Below are positions 1 through 5,241 of a stretch of 11,506 bases of DNA, piece after piece. Numbering within the stretch: the first letter of the stretch is position 1; the number at the start of each line of letters is the position of its first letter. Both the position numbers and the translations under genes were made by a program. Below the pieces are notes generated by a model, which was given only the letters and a program-made list of their open reading frames with translations, was not told the DNA's origin and did not search any database. Source of the stretch: an uncultured Verrucomicrobia subdivision 3 bacterium (GTDB lineage: Bacteria; Verrucomicrobiota; Verrucomicrobiae; Limisphaerales; CAMLLE01). The stretch lies in NCBI GenBank assembly GCA_946480555.1, contig CAMLLE010000040.1, positions 1 through 11,506 on the forward strand, read 5' to 3'.

Positions 1-667
1 CACCTTCGAAGCCGATCTGCTCGAAGCTCGGGCGCTTGCCCAAGTAAAGATCGTAGCTCGTATGAGGACTGAACGATCCAATCAATTCATGCCAGACAAC
101 AACACCGTCCCGATACAGCCGTGCCGCGCCAGAGGCTTTGTCGTAGGTTAATGCAACGTGATGAAAGCCATTTGTCGTGACCACTCCCGCCGCAGACCGG
201 ATTTGGTGCCAGCCGCCACCAGAATCAACAATGTTGGCGTAAAGCGTTCCCGGACCGGCGTCAAACGACAGCGGGTCCATGTGAAAATGAATACCCCAAT
301 TTGAGCCGTCGCTCCACTCGGCTATGACGTGCTTTTTGCTGACATCTGCCAGGCTGATCCAACCTTCAATCGTAAAGCCACCGCCGGCTCCCACGTTCAA
401 GCTGGCACTGGCTGGGATTCGCAAAGAGCCGTTGGTGTTGCTGAACAGAAAGCCCTGGGACACCTTGCCGCCCACAAATACTGTCCCGGCAGCCTCAACC
501 TGACCCGTATTCGTCCCCGCACTGTCCCTGCCGTTTCCCTCTCCTCGCCACCAGCTGATTAAACCGTTAGGTGGCGTCGTGCATTCTGCATGGGCGTAGA
601 GACTGACGATGAAAAAACACAACGTTCCGATAAGGGAGCCGGTGGATTGGCGAGACCTTCCTTGCAT
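1..667 (-). CDS. Secreted LamG-domain (jelly-roll) protein, N-terminal part, runs off the left edge
   Basis: 222 codons are open from an ATG at 665-667 to the window edge with no stop, so the C-terminus is missing. Residues 1-28 look like a signal peptide: basic start (MQGRSRQ), hydrophobic core around SLIGTLCFFIVSLY, and AHA before Glu28. The mature part begins CTTPPNGLISWWRGEGN, an opening I associate with Verrucomicrobia LamG proteins. Residues about 38-222 follow the LamG/Laminin_G_3 pattern: SLRIP (81-85), FTIEGWI (98-104), GFHHVALTYD (167-176) and RLYRDGVVV (183-191). Known role of the fold: carbohydrate or protein binding outside the cell; the ligand is unknown. AGGAGA (680-685 on the plus strand, read on minus) lies 12 nt upstream and supports this start. 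The gene has its own spacing and putative promoter, separate from the glycan operon upstream. It may be a much longer multidomain surface protein. Confidence 0.85.
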   Translation of the reverse strand, partial: MQGRSRQSTGSLIGTLCFFIVSLYAHAECTTPPNGLISWWRGEGNGRDSAGTNTGQVEAAGTVFVGGKVSQGFLFSNTNGSLRIPASASLNVGAGGGFTIEGWISLADVSKKHVIAEWSDGSNWGIHFHMDPLSFDAGPGTLYANIVDSGGGWHQIRSAAGVVTTNGFHHVALTYDKASGAARLYRDGVVVWHELIGSFSPHTSYDLYLGKRPSFEQIGFEG

Positions 668-720
668 AGAAATTTGCTTTCTCCTGATCCTCAAAGGGAT
701 TTCCTCCCGTAACGGCACGG

Positions 721-750
721 ATTTAACAATTTAATCGGAGACTCTGTAAA
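721..750 (-). promoter_or_regulatory. Possible sigma-70-like promoter of the LamG gene
   Basis: On the minus strand TTTACA (745-750) is separated by 18 nt from TTAAAT (721-726), each close to the -35 and -10 consensus. It lies between the upstream operon's terminator and the LamG start, with a leader of roughly 45-50 nt. The region is AT-rich compared with its surroundings. This is a pattern match only. Confidence 0.3.
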
Positions 751-770
751 CAAGAATCTTCGTCGCAAGT

Positions 771-800
771 AAAAATGCCGATAGGGCTCAGCCCTGACGG
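771..800 (-). terminator. Rho-independent-type terminator of the minus-strand glycan operon
   Basis: On the minus strand, starting about 10 nt after the TGA at 810-812, there is an inverted repeat AGGGC-TGA-GCCCT (783-795). Outer CCG/CGG pairs lie at 798-800 and 778-780. The stem is followed within a few bases by five Ts (771-775 as A on plus). Stem plus T-run at the end of a four-gene block fits an intrinsic terminator, although the stem is short and the T-run is not directly adjacent. Confidence 0.5.
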
Positions 801-809
801 GGGTCTCTC

Positions 810-1466
810 TCAACCGGCAAGGTCTTTAACACAGAGAATAGCTGCCGCCTTTTCCGGCCGATTTGCGACACCCAATTGGCCAATGAAAGACGCGATTCCC
901 CAAAATGCCGCGGGCTTGTTCTTAAGGGCGTGGTGCTCACCCCGAAGTTTCTTAGGTCCCAACAAGCCTTTCACCCGGTAGCCAAAACCGCGCATTTCTG
1001 CTGGCTCCCATCCTGAAAGATGCTCCTGCAAATCATCATTCGAAATGTGGCGTTGAGGGAGGAATCCGTTCGGGGTAAAGAAGACCACTCGCTTACGCGC
1101 GATTCTCTCCATCGACGCGATAAGTTTCAGCCCATCTTCCTTTGTGAGGTGCTCAATGACGTCAATGGCTATGCACGCGTCGAATTGCTTCGGACGGAAA
1201 CTGTTCTCCAACTCAGTCACATTTCCGTGAATAACTTCGTCATGCGTTTGCTTCTTTCGCGCTTCCTCGACCGACGGCAAATAACCGTCGATTCCAACAC
1301 TGTGCTGGACGCCGAAGTAACGCATCATGCTCGAGTGCCCGCAGCCGACATCAAGTACGCTTTCACAACCCAAGAGCGCCTTACGCATGGCGAGCTTCAC
1401 TGCTATCTGATTTGGATCGTGTCCAATTTTCACCAATTCGAGGATGAGCTTGGTTTTGCTGCGCAT
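810..1466 (-). CDS. Class I SAM-dependent methyltransferase (218 aa)
   Basis: A small Rossmann-type methyltransferase. Motif I is SVLDVGCGHSS (36-46), the acidic end of strand 2 is GID at 58-60, and the post-I segment FDACIAIDVIEHL (95-107) is the typical Methyltransf_11/23 signature. Strand 5 follows as KRVVFFTPNGFLPQ (125-138). The frame is open further upstream, but I place the start at 1466 because GGAG lies 7 nt before that ATG, just after the stop of the upstream methyltransferase gene (14 nt gap). The extra 37 residues would overlap that gene and do not resemble the family. It is the last gene of the minus-strand block. Context suggests it methylates a sugar or glycan precursor, or the chain end, in the cytoplasm; the acceptor cannot be read from the sequence. 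Confidence 0.88.
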   Translation of the reverse strand: MRSKTKLILELVKIGHDPNQIAVKLAMRKALLGCESVLDVGCGHSSMMRYFGVQHSVGIDGYLPSVEEARKKQTHDEVIHGNVTELENSFRPKQFDACIAIDVIEHLTKEDGLKLIASMERIARKRVVFFTPNGFLPQRHISNDDLQEHLSGWEPAEMRGFGYRVKGLLGPKKLRGEHHALKNKPAAFWGIASFIGQLGVANRPEKAAAILCVKDLAG

Positions 1467-1473
1467 GTTTGAT

Positions 1474-1477
1474 CTCC
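1474..1477 (-). promoter_or_regulatory. Shine-Dalgarno site that fixes the start of the 810-1466 methyltransferase
   Basis: GGAG on the minus strand lies 7 nt before the ATG at 1464-1466 and 3 nt after the stop of the preceding gene (TAG at 1481-1483). It supports the downstream start over the longer reading to 1577 and suggests translational coupling. Confidence 0.6.
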
Positions 1478-1480
1478 AGG

Positions 1481-2188
1481 CTATTTGCGAAAAATTCCCA
1501 CAACCACCGCATTCCCGCAGGGAAACTGCTGGCCGTATTTGAGATTCCGAACCTCTTCGTAAGGCGCCTCCTGCCATCGGTTGGAAGAACTGATTCGGCG
1601 CAGGAATCGGACTTCAGAGAATCCGCCGTCCTTGTTTGCCAGCATTTGATCCAGATGTGCGTTGTATCCGACCGGCATGGTGACCATCAATTCCCCGCCC
1701 GGCGCGAGCAGTTCGACCAAGCGTTGGATCGCCAGCTCAATTTTTGTCGGTTCCCTGGGCGTCTCGTCCCAACCGACGTGTTCCAAGGTGGAAAGTGAAA
1801 TGATCGTCGGGTATTTCCTGCGGGGGTTGTACGTGACAATGTCTTCATTGATCACACCTGGCGCCCGCTCGTACTTGTCCACGACGTCGTGCGGAAAGGT
1901 CATGTAGGCGGAGAGCACATTGCCGACTTCCAAAACAGGTCCTGGGCGTCCGCTCAGAAAACCGCGGGCGAGTCCGATCTCCACGGTCCGTTCATTATCC
2001 AGAATGAACGGGTGGATCTCGTACGCGTAGGTTTTGCCTCCCAAAGAAAACGATTTCGGTCCGAAACTGCGGCGCCAAATGTACGTCGCGAATCGTGAGG
2101 TAACCACCACGGGAAATTTCGGACCGTGAAGCTTGTAACCTTCCCGCAAGCCATTCCGCACGTTTTGAAGGAGCCGCTGGCTATTCAT
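1481..2188 (-). CDS. Methyltransferase-like protein with atypical motif I (235 aa)
   Basis: The protein resembles a SAM-methyltransferase-like family found in glycan clusters. Landmarks are NERTVEIGLA (65-74), VLEVGNVLSAY (85-95), HDVVDKYE (100-107), GVINEDIV (111-118), SLSTLEHVGWDE (131-142), LLAPGGELMVTMPVGYN (160-176) and LD at 179-180. The strand-1 motif reads EVGNVLS instead of the usual glycine-rich GxGxG loop, yet the EHVGWDE and APGGELMVT parts are methyltransferase-like. It could still bind SAM or be a divergent relative. The start at 2188 is the first ATG after an in-frame TGA about 20 nt upstream; no good Shine-Dalgarno is visible. It lies 113 nt downstream of the glycosyltransferase and 14 nt before the second methyltransferase. 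Likely role (inference): methylation of a sugar or glycan made by this locus. Confidence 0.78.
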   Translation of the reverse strand: MNSQRLLQNVRNGLREGYKLHGPKFPVVVTSRFATYIWRRSFGPKSFSLGGKTYAYEIHPFILDNERTVEIGLARGFLSGRPGPVLEVGNVLSAYMTFPHDVVDKYERAPGVINEDIVTYNPRRKYPTIISLSTLEHVGWDETPREPTKIELAIQRLVELLAPGGELMVTMPVGYNAHLDQMLANKDGGFSEVRFLRRISSSNRWQEAPYEEVRNLKYGQQFPCGNAVVVGIFRK

Positions 2189-2302
2189 CTTTGGAATGCC
2201 CCGGCTTCAGATTGGATACGATGGCGCGCTGAAAACATTTTGAATAGCGGTTCAGGACGGCCGGAAGGTGCCAGACGCAGCGGAAGGCTCACAAGTCATT
2301 TG

Positions 2303-3382
2303 TCAGACCGCCGGGACGGGTTCCGCGACGCCAAGTCGTTCCCGATGGAACTTTTCTGCGTGCGCATTCCACTGCTTCCGGAACGTGATCACGGCGTCAT
2401 AGAAACGGCTGAAATTGTCACGAATGTCGAGAATTGCTGCCTCAATTTCCCTCGAATCCGGTTCGACAACCCGCGCGATACCGGCCTCTCCAAGCGTTGC
2501 GGTGAAATGCGCAGTATTGGTGGTCACCACCGGTGTGTTGCTGCCCAGGAACGCAAATGCCTTTGAAGGTATCCCGAAGTAGCTGTAACTTTGCGGGCCG
2601 GTGTTCCGATAGACCGCGTACCCACAAAAGCATCGGGCGAGAATCCGATCGATTTTCACCGGGTCATTCAGCAGGCCATGGAAGACAGTTCCCTCCGGCG
2701 CCGAAGCTTGGATCGACTTCAAATATGGCGAATCTCCGATGATGTTCACCCGGATTCCATGTTTCCGGGCAATGGCAAAAAGAGTGTCCAACGCGTGATC
2801 TGGCGAAGGAATGCCGATGTAGCCAATCTCCGTGCGGCCGACCGCGGGCGTTTCGGATTCGTTGAGACAAATGGGAACAACGAAATTCCTAGGGTTCACA
2901 GTTGCCGTCGGAATTCGAGGCGAAATGGTCCAGACCTCGTCCGCCGCGCGGGCCGCAAACCGATTCAATGCCGTCGTAATTCTTCGATGCAGCTTAACCA
3001 TGAAGGAACCGCGCGGCGGCAGGTAATCTGACAACCAGACGATCGCTCGATCTGCCCTTCCCACGGTCCGCAAAAAGATCCCCACGAGCCCCATGCTGTA
3101 GTTGGGCGCAATGACGACGTCGATTTTCTGGATACCGCAAAACTCCCGAACGCGCTTCCATGAACGCACCATTGTCAGCAACGAAAAGAGGCACTCATCC
3201 AACCGCCGCGTTTTCATCACGCTTGTCTCCGGGCCGTTGAAAATTTGCTTTTCGTGTTCCCAGATCTCGACGTGCTGGATCATGCCCTGCTGGATCAGCA
3301 CCACGCGGCCAAACTTCGAAACCAGCCGCGCCCAGCCGCGTTCGTTGTTTCCCATTCCCTGAAGCATTACGATCTGTTTCAT
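2303..3382 (-). CDS. GT-B-type glycosyltransferase (359 aa)
   Basis: A glycosyltransferase of probable GT-B fold. The N-terminal half starts with a strand (MKQIVMLQGMGNN) and contains VVIAPNYSMGLVGIFLR (89-105), IVWLSDYLPPRGS (114-126) and ADEVWTIS (147-154), as in GT4-like enzymes where the acceptor domain ends before an inter-domain linker. The C-terminal half has GYIGIPSPDHALDTL (187-201), RVNIIGDSPYL (211-221), FHGLL (234-238) and YFGIPSKAFAFLGSNTPVV (268-286). The last matches the PSK-x-xE/AF-x-G-x-PVV donor-nucleotide region of retaining GT-B enzymes. I chose 3382 because that ATG lies 4 nt past the stop of the epimerase gene, implying coupled translation. The longer reading (to 3451) overlaps the epimerase by about 65 nt with no family-like sequence. 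Donor and acceptor sugars are unknown; it is cytoplasmic or membrane-peripheral. Confidence 0.82.
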   Translation of the reverse strand: MKQIVMLQGMGNNERGWARLVSKFGRVVLIQQGMIQHVEIWEHEKQIFNGPETSVMKTRRLDECLFSLLTMVRSWKRVREFCGIQKIDVVIAPNYSMGLVGIFLRTVGRADRAIVWLSDYLPPRGSFMVKLHRRITTALNRFAARAADEVWTISPRIPTATVNPRNFVVPICLNESETPAVGRTEIGYIGIPSPDHALDTLFAIARKHGIRVNIIGDSPYLKSIQASAPEGTVFHGLLNDPVKIDRILARCFCGYAVYRNTGPQSYSYFGIPSKAFAFLGSNTPVVTTNTAHFTATLGEAGIARVVEPDSREIEAAILDIRDNFSRFYDAVITFRKQWNAHAEKFHRERLGVAEPVPAV

Positions 3383-3386
3383 GGGC

Positions 3387-4466
3387 TCAATGGTCGGCTG
3401 AAAGTTCCAGCCAGTCCGGATGCGCTTCGGCGTGCTGCGCGACTTCTGCAAAGACCGCGTCCATTCGAGTCTGTGGCTTCCAATTCCACTGCGATGCGGC
3501 CCGGTCGCAGTTCATGGCCATCCACGGAATGTCGAACTGGCGCGGGGTCAGATCAGCCGCCACGGGATGGTCGCCGTAACGGCTGCGGCACCATCGGCTG
3601 AGTTGCAGCAGGGAAAACGTGTTTTCGATTCCGCCGCCAAAGTTGCAAATCCGGTCCGTGGCCGTTCCTGAGAAAGAGAACTGCTGCTTGAGCAGCGGAA
3701 CCAAATCCCGCGGATGCAGGACGTCGCGCGCCTGATGCCCGGTGCCGCCGAAGCCGATGTATTTCAAGGGGCGTTTGCGGAGCCAGGAATTGATCCAGTA
3801 GCTGACAATTCCCTGGTCCGGCCGGCCGAACTGGCCCGCGCCAGCGAGCACGCCACAGCGATTGATCCATACCGGCAGACCGAAGCATTCGCCGTATTCC
3901 AATGCCAGGACTTCCGACGCGACTTTGCTCGCGCCGTAGAGCGAAATGGGCGCGCCCGTGGAATACTCTTCGCTGACTCCGCGCGCGCTGATCCCAGGCG
4001 GAAGAGGTTTTGAATCATCCAGCGCAAATGCATCATTCGCAACGCGCATGGGCAGTGCTGCCAGCGGCGGAATCGAGTAAACACGGCTGGTGCTCAGGAG
4101 AACGAAACCGGCTTTGAAGCGCTTGCAGGCTTCGAGAAGATTGATCGTGGAATAGAGGTTGTGATCGAGGATTTCGCGGCTGCTGGTTTTCCCATCGACA
4201 CCGGCCAGCACGCTCGGATTGGCCGCCGCATCGAGCATCCAATCGAAAGCCGGCAATCGGTCCACGTCCGTGGCCAGCCTCAGATCGCCGTGAAGCACCT
4301 GAATCCCGCGTTTGCGCAGCGCCGCGCGATTCAGTTCGCTGCCCGGCCGGGAGAAATTGTCCACGCCCACGATGTTCAATGAATCGCCGGGACCGAAGCT
4401 GTCCTGCAGGGCAGCAGCGAGCGTCGAGCCCACAAAACCGCAGATGCCGGTGATTAGAAGCTTCAT
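3387..4466 (-). CDS. NAD-dependent sugar epimerase/dehydratase, RfbE-like (359 aa)
   Basis: An extended short-chain dehydrogenase/reductase. The cofactor loop is TGICGFVGS (6-14), the NAD-specifying acid is in VGVDNFSR (33-40), HGDLR is at 59-63, LLSTSRVY at 123-130, and the catalytic Y177-x3-K181 pair sits in SLYGASK. The segments NRCGVLAGAGQFG (202-214), RPDQGIV (215-221), IGFGGTGHQARDVLH (237-251) and RDLVPLL (253-259) resemble CDP-paratose/tyvelose 2-epimerases (RfbE) more than GalE or RmlB, but the substrate is not proven. The start is set at 4466 (MKLLITG); an in-frame ATG at 4478 adds only four residues. The frame stays open much further (to 4751) through repeat DNA, which I regard as non-coding. 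It is the first gene of the minus-strand block and is joined to the glycosyltransferase by a 4-nt gap. It probably supplies a nucleotide sugar. Confidence 0.86.
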   Translation of the reverse strand: MKLLITGICGFVGSTLAAALQDSFGPGDSLNIVGVDNFSRPGSELNRAALRKRGIQVLHGDLRLATDVDRLPAFDWMLDAAANPSVLAGVDGKTSSREILDHNLYSTINLLEACKRFKAGFVLLSTSRVYSIPPLAALPMRVANDAFALDDSKPLPPGISARGVSEEYSTGAPISLYGASKVASEVLALEYGECFGLPVWINRCGVLAGAGQFGRPDQGIVSYWINSWLRKRPLKYIGFGGTGHQARDVLHPRDLVPLLKQQFSFSGTATDRICNFGGGIENTFSLLQLSRWCRSRYGDHPVAADLTPRQFDIPWMAMNCDRAASQWNWKPQTRMDAVFAEVAQHAEAHPDWLELSADH

Positions 4467-4483
4467 TCGGTCCGGCATACTAG

Positions 4484-4531
4484 AAGTTCCAAGTTCCAAG
4501 TTCCAAGTTCCAAGTTCCAAGTTCCAAGTTC
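4484..4531. repeat. 7-bp tandem repeat (AAGTTCC), 6.9 copies
   Basis: Six perfect copies of AAGTTCC plus a partial seventh (AAGTTC) run without a mismatch. They begin 6 nt from the in-frame ATG at 4478 and 18 nt from the chosen epimerase start. As a heptamer it cycles through all three frames, giving LELGTWN repeats on minus and VPSSKFQ repeats on plus. Its perfection suggests recent expansion by slippage. It lies in the 5' leader or promoter zone of the epimerase operon. Confidence 0.97.
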
Positions 4532-4560
4532 GGCGGCGGAAAACGGCGGTACGAACTTTT

Positions 4561-4717
4561 ACAGAAGGAAACGAAGAACACAAAGGGGACGCACCTTTCG
4601 ATCCAGTGAATGGGGCAAAGGCGACGGCTTTGCTACCTTGTTTCGGTAGGGCGGAGCTGCTGCTCCGCCCCATATTCAGCTGCATGTTCCGACTCAGTTC
4701 CCTTCGTTCCCTTCTGT
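4561..4717. repeat. Inverted repeat (16-bp arms, 1 mismatch) enclosing a hairpin array
   Basis: The left arm ACAGAAGGAAACGAAG (4561-4576) matches the reverse complement of 4702-4717 at 15 of 16 positions. Weaker similarity continues outside the arms (TTTT before the left arm, AAAA after the right). The arms enclose the first composite hairpin array (4611-4670). The arrangement resembles a small non-autonomous palindromic element, but no target-site duplication was recognised. Confidence 0.8.
4611..4670. repeat. Composite hairpin array, copy 1
   Basis: Three consecutive potential hairpins. They are GCAAAG/CTTTGC with a 7-nt loop, TACC/GGTA with a 7-nt loop, and a perfect 9-bp stem GGGCGGAGC (4649-4657) with GCTCCGCCC (4662-4670) around the loop TGCT. 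The order and several words (TGGGGCAAAG, then a CTTTGC arm, then a short linker and GGGCG) are shared with the copy at 4984-5035. Confidence 0.8.
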
Positions 4718-4794
4718 CAAAACCTGCACGAGACGAGGTGACGAGTCGCAAACTGGAGCTTACGGAGTCGGACGCGTCGTTGCCCTTTCCTTCA

Positions 4795-4874
4795 AACGCA
4801 GAGACGCAAAGGGCGCGAAGCTTCGCATAGAAAATAAAATCTGCGGTTCTCAGCGTCCTTCGCGTCTCTGCGTT
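4795..4874. repeat. Long imperfect inverted repeat (22-bp arms, 2 mismatches)
   Basis: The arm at 4795-4816 begins AACGCAGAGACGC. It pairs with 4853-4874, whose reverse complement begins with the same 13 bases; 20 of 22 positions match. The 36-nt interior begins by completing a perfect 12-bp palindrome, GCGAAG/CTTCGC (4815-4826). Transcribed, this would form a long stem. Confidence 0.85.
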
Positions 4875-4983
4875 AAGAACGAGGCGATCAACCGGACGAA
4901 CAACATGCCGGCAAATGCCTGTGAACTGAGTTCAGCACCGTTTCGGATGATGACACCTGACGCGCGCCTTTCGGCGCGGAGAT

Positions 4984-5035
4984 TGGGGCAAAGCGGCAGC
5001 TTTGCCCTGGATTAGGCAGGGCGACTGACAGTCCC
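4984..5035. repeat. Composite hairpin array, copy 2
   Basis: A perfect 9-bp stem GGGCAAAGC (4986-4994) with GCTTTGCCC (4999-5007) encloses the loop GGCA. It is followed by a CCT/AGG mini-stem and then GACTG (5023-5027) with CAGTC (5029-5033). Words and order match copy 1, but here the long stem is the first hairpin rather than the last. Confidence 0.8.
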
Positions 5036-5097
5036 GTTTAGGCGAGGGGTTGGTCACGTTGCTGCGCCCGGGGACGGGCGCGCTCCGCTTTGATTCG

Positions 5098-5146
5098 CGC
5101 CGATTTGGAAATCGGCGTTACGGCAGACTTGGAAGTCTGCGGTACG
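5098..5146. repeat. Tandem 24-bp hairpin units with constant TTGGAA apex and covarying stems
   Basis: Unit 1 (5099-5122) has stem GCCGAT/ATCGGC and unit 2 (5123-5146) has stem GCAGAC/GTCTGC. Both surround an identical TTGGAA apex and are followed by GTTACG or GGTACG. The stem differences are compensated on both sides, so each unit keeps perfect pairing. Unit 1 pairs one base further (5098 with 5117). Confidence 0.9.
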
Positions 5147-5191
5147 CCAGAGGGCTGCCGGCCGCGCTACGCGGGCTGGCGGACGGGCTCC

Positions 5192-5219
5192 TTGACTTGG
5201 GGCACGGCTTACCGACAAT
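5192..5219 (+). promoter_or_regulatory. Putative promoter of the YfhO-like gene
   Basis: TTGACT (5192-5197), a 16-nt spacer, and GACAAT (5214-5219) resemble sigma-70 -35 and -10 boxes. The ATG at 5242 would then have a leader of only about 15 nt with no Shine-Dalgarno. The same nonamer TTGACTTGG recurs at 10132-10140 upstream of the plus-strand glycosyltransferase. Confidence 0.45.
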
Positions 5220-5241
5220 GCGGCGGTCGTCACCAGCCATT

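Larger units (their letters stand above)
4467..5241. other. Gene-free repeat island between divergent glycan genes
   Basis: About 775 nt without a credible gene. In order it contains a 7-bp tandem repeat, a long inverted repeat enclosing a hairpin array, another long inverted repeat with a 12-bp palindrome (4815-4826), a second related hairpin array, two tandem covarying hairpins, a further hairpin (5162-5174) inside an outer GCCAG/CTGGC stem (5146-5150, 5176-5180), and a putative promoter for the YfhO-like gene. Several frames stay open across it, and the implied peptides are repeat-driven (for example LELGTWN repeats). I could not identify a convincing minus-strand promoter for the epimerase operon here; TTGTGT (4578-4583 on plus, read on minus) with TAAAAG 16 nt on is a weak candidate. 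Confidence 0.8.

Noticed and set aside
810..1577. Longer methyltransferase start giving 255 residues
   Set aside because: The first 37 residues overlap the upstream gene's end and do not resemble the family. A Shine-Dalgarno 7 nt before 1466 supports the shorter form.
2189..2302. Missed small gene or internal promoter in the 114-nt gap between the glycosyltransferase and methyltransferase genes
   Set aside because: I saw no open frame with a ribosome site and no convincing -35/-10 pair. It may simply be an untranslated spacer.
2591..3031. 146-residue plus-strand reading frame inside the GT-B glycosyltransferase
   Set aside because: Antisense, Arg-rich, no motifs; the minus-strand protein explains the sequence.
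4484..4531. Possible CRISPR array
   Set aside because: The units are 7 bp with no spacers and no cas genes nearby; it is a simple tandem repeat.
4312..4830. 172-residue plus-strand reading frame through the heptamer repeat
   Set aside because: The peptide is a translation of repeat DNA (KFQVPSS repeats) and antisense epimerase sequence. There is no start signal and no domain.
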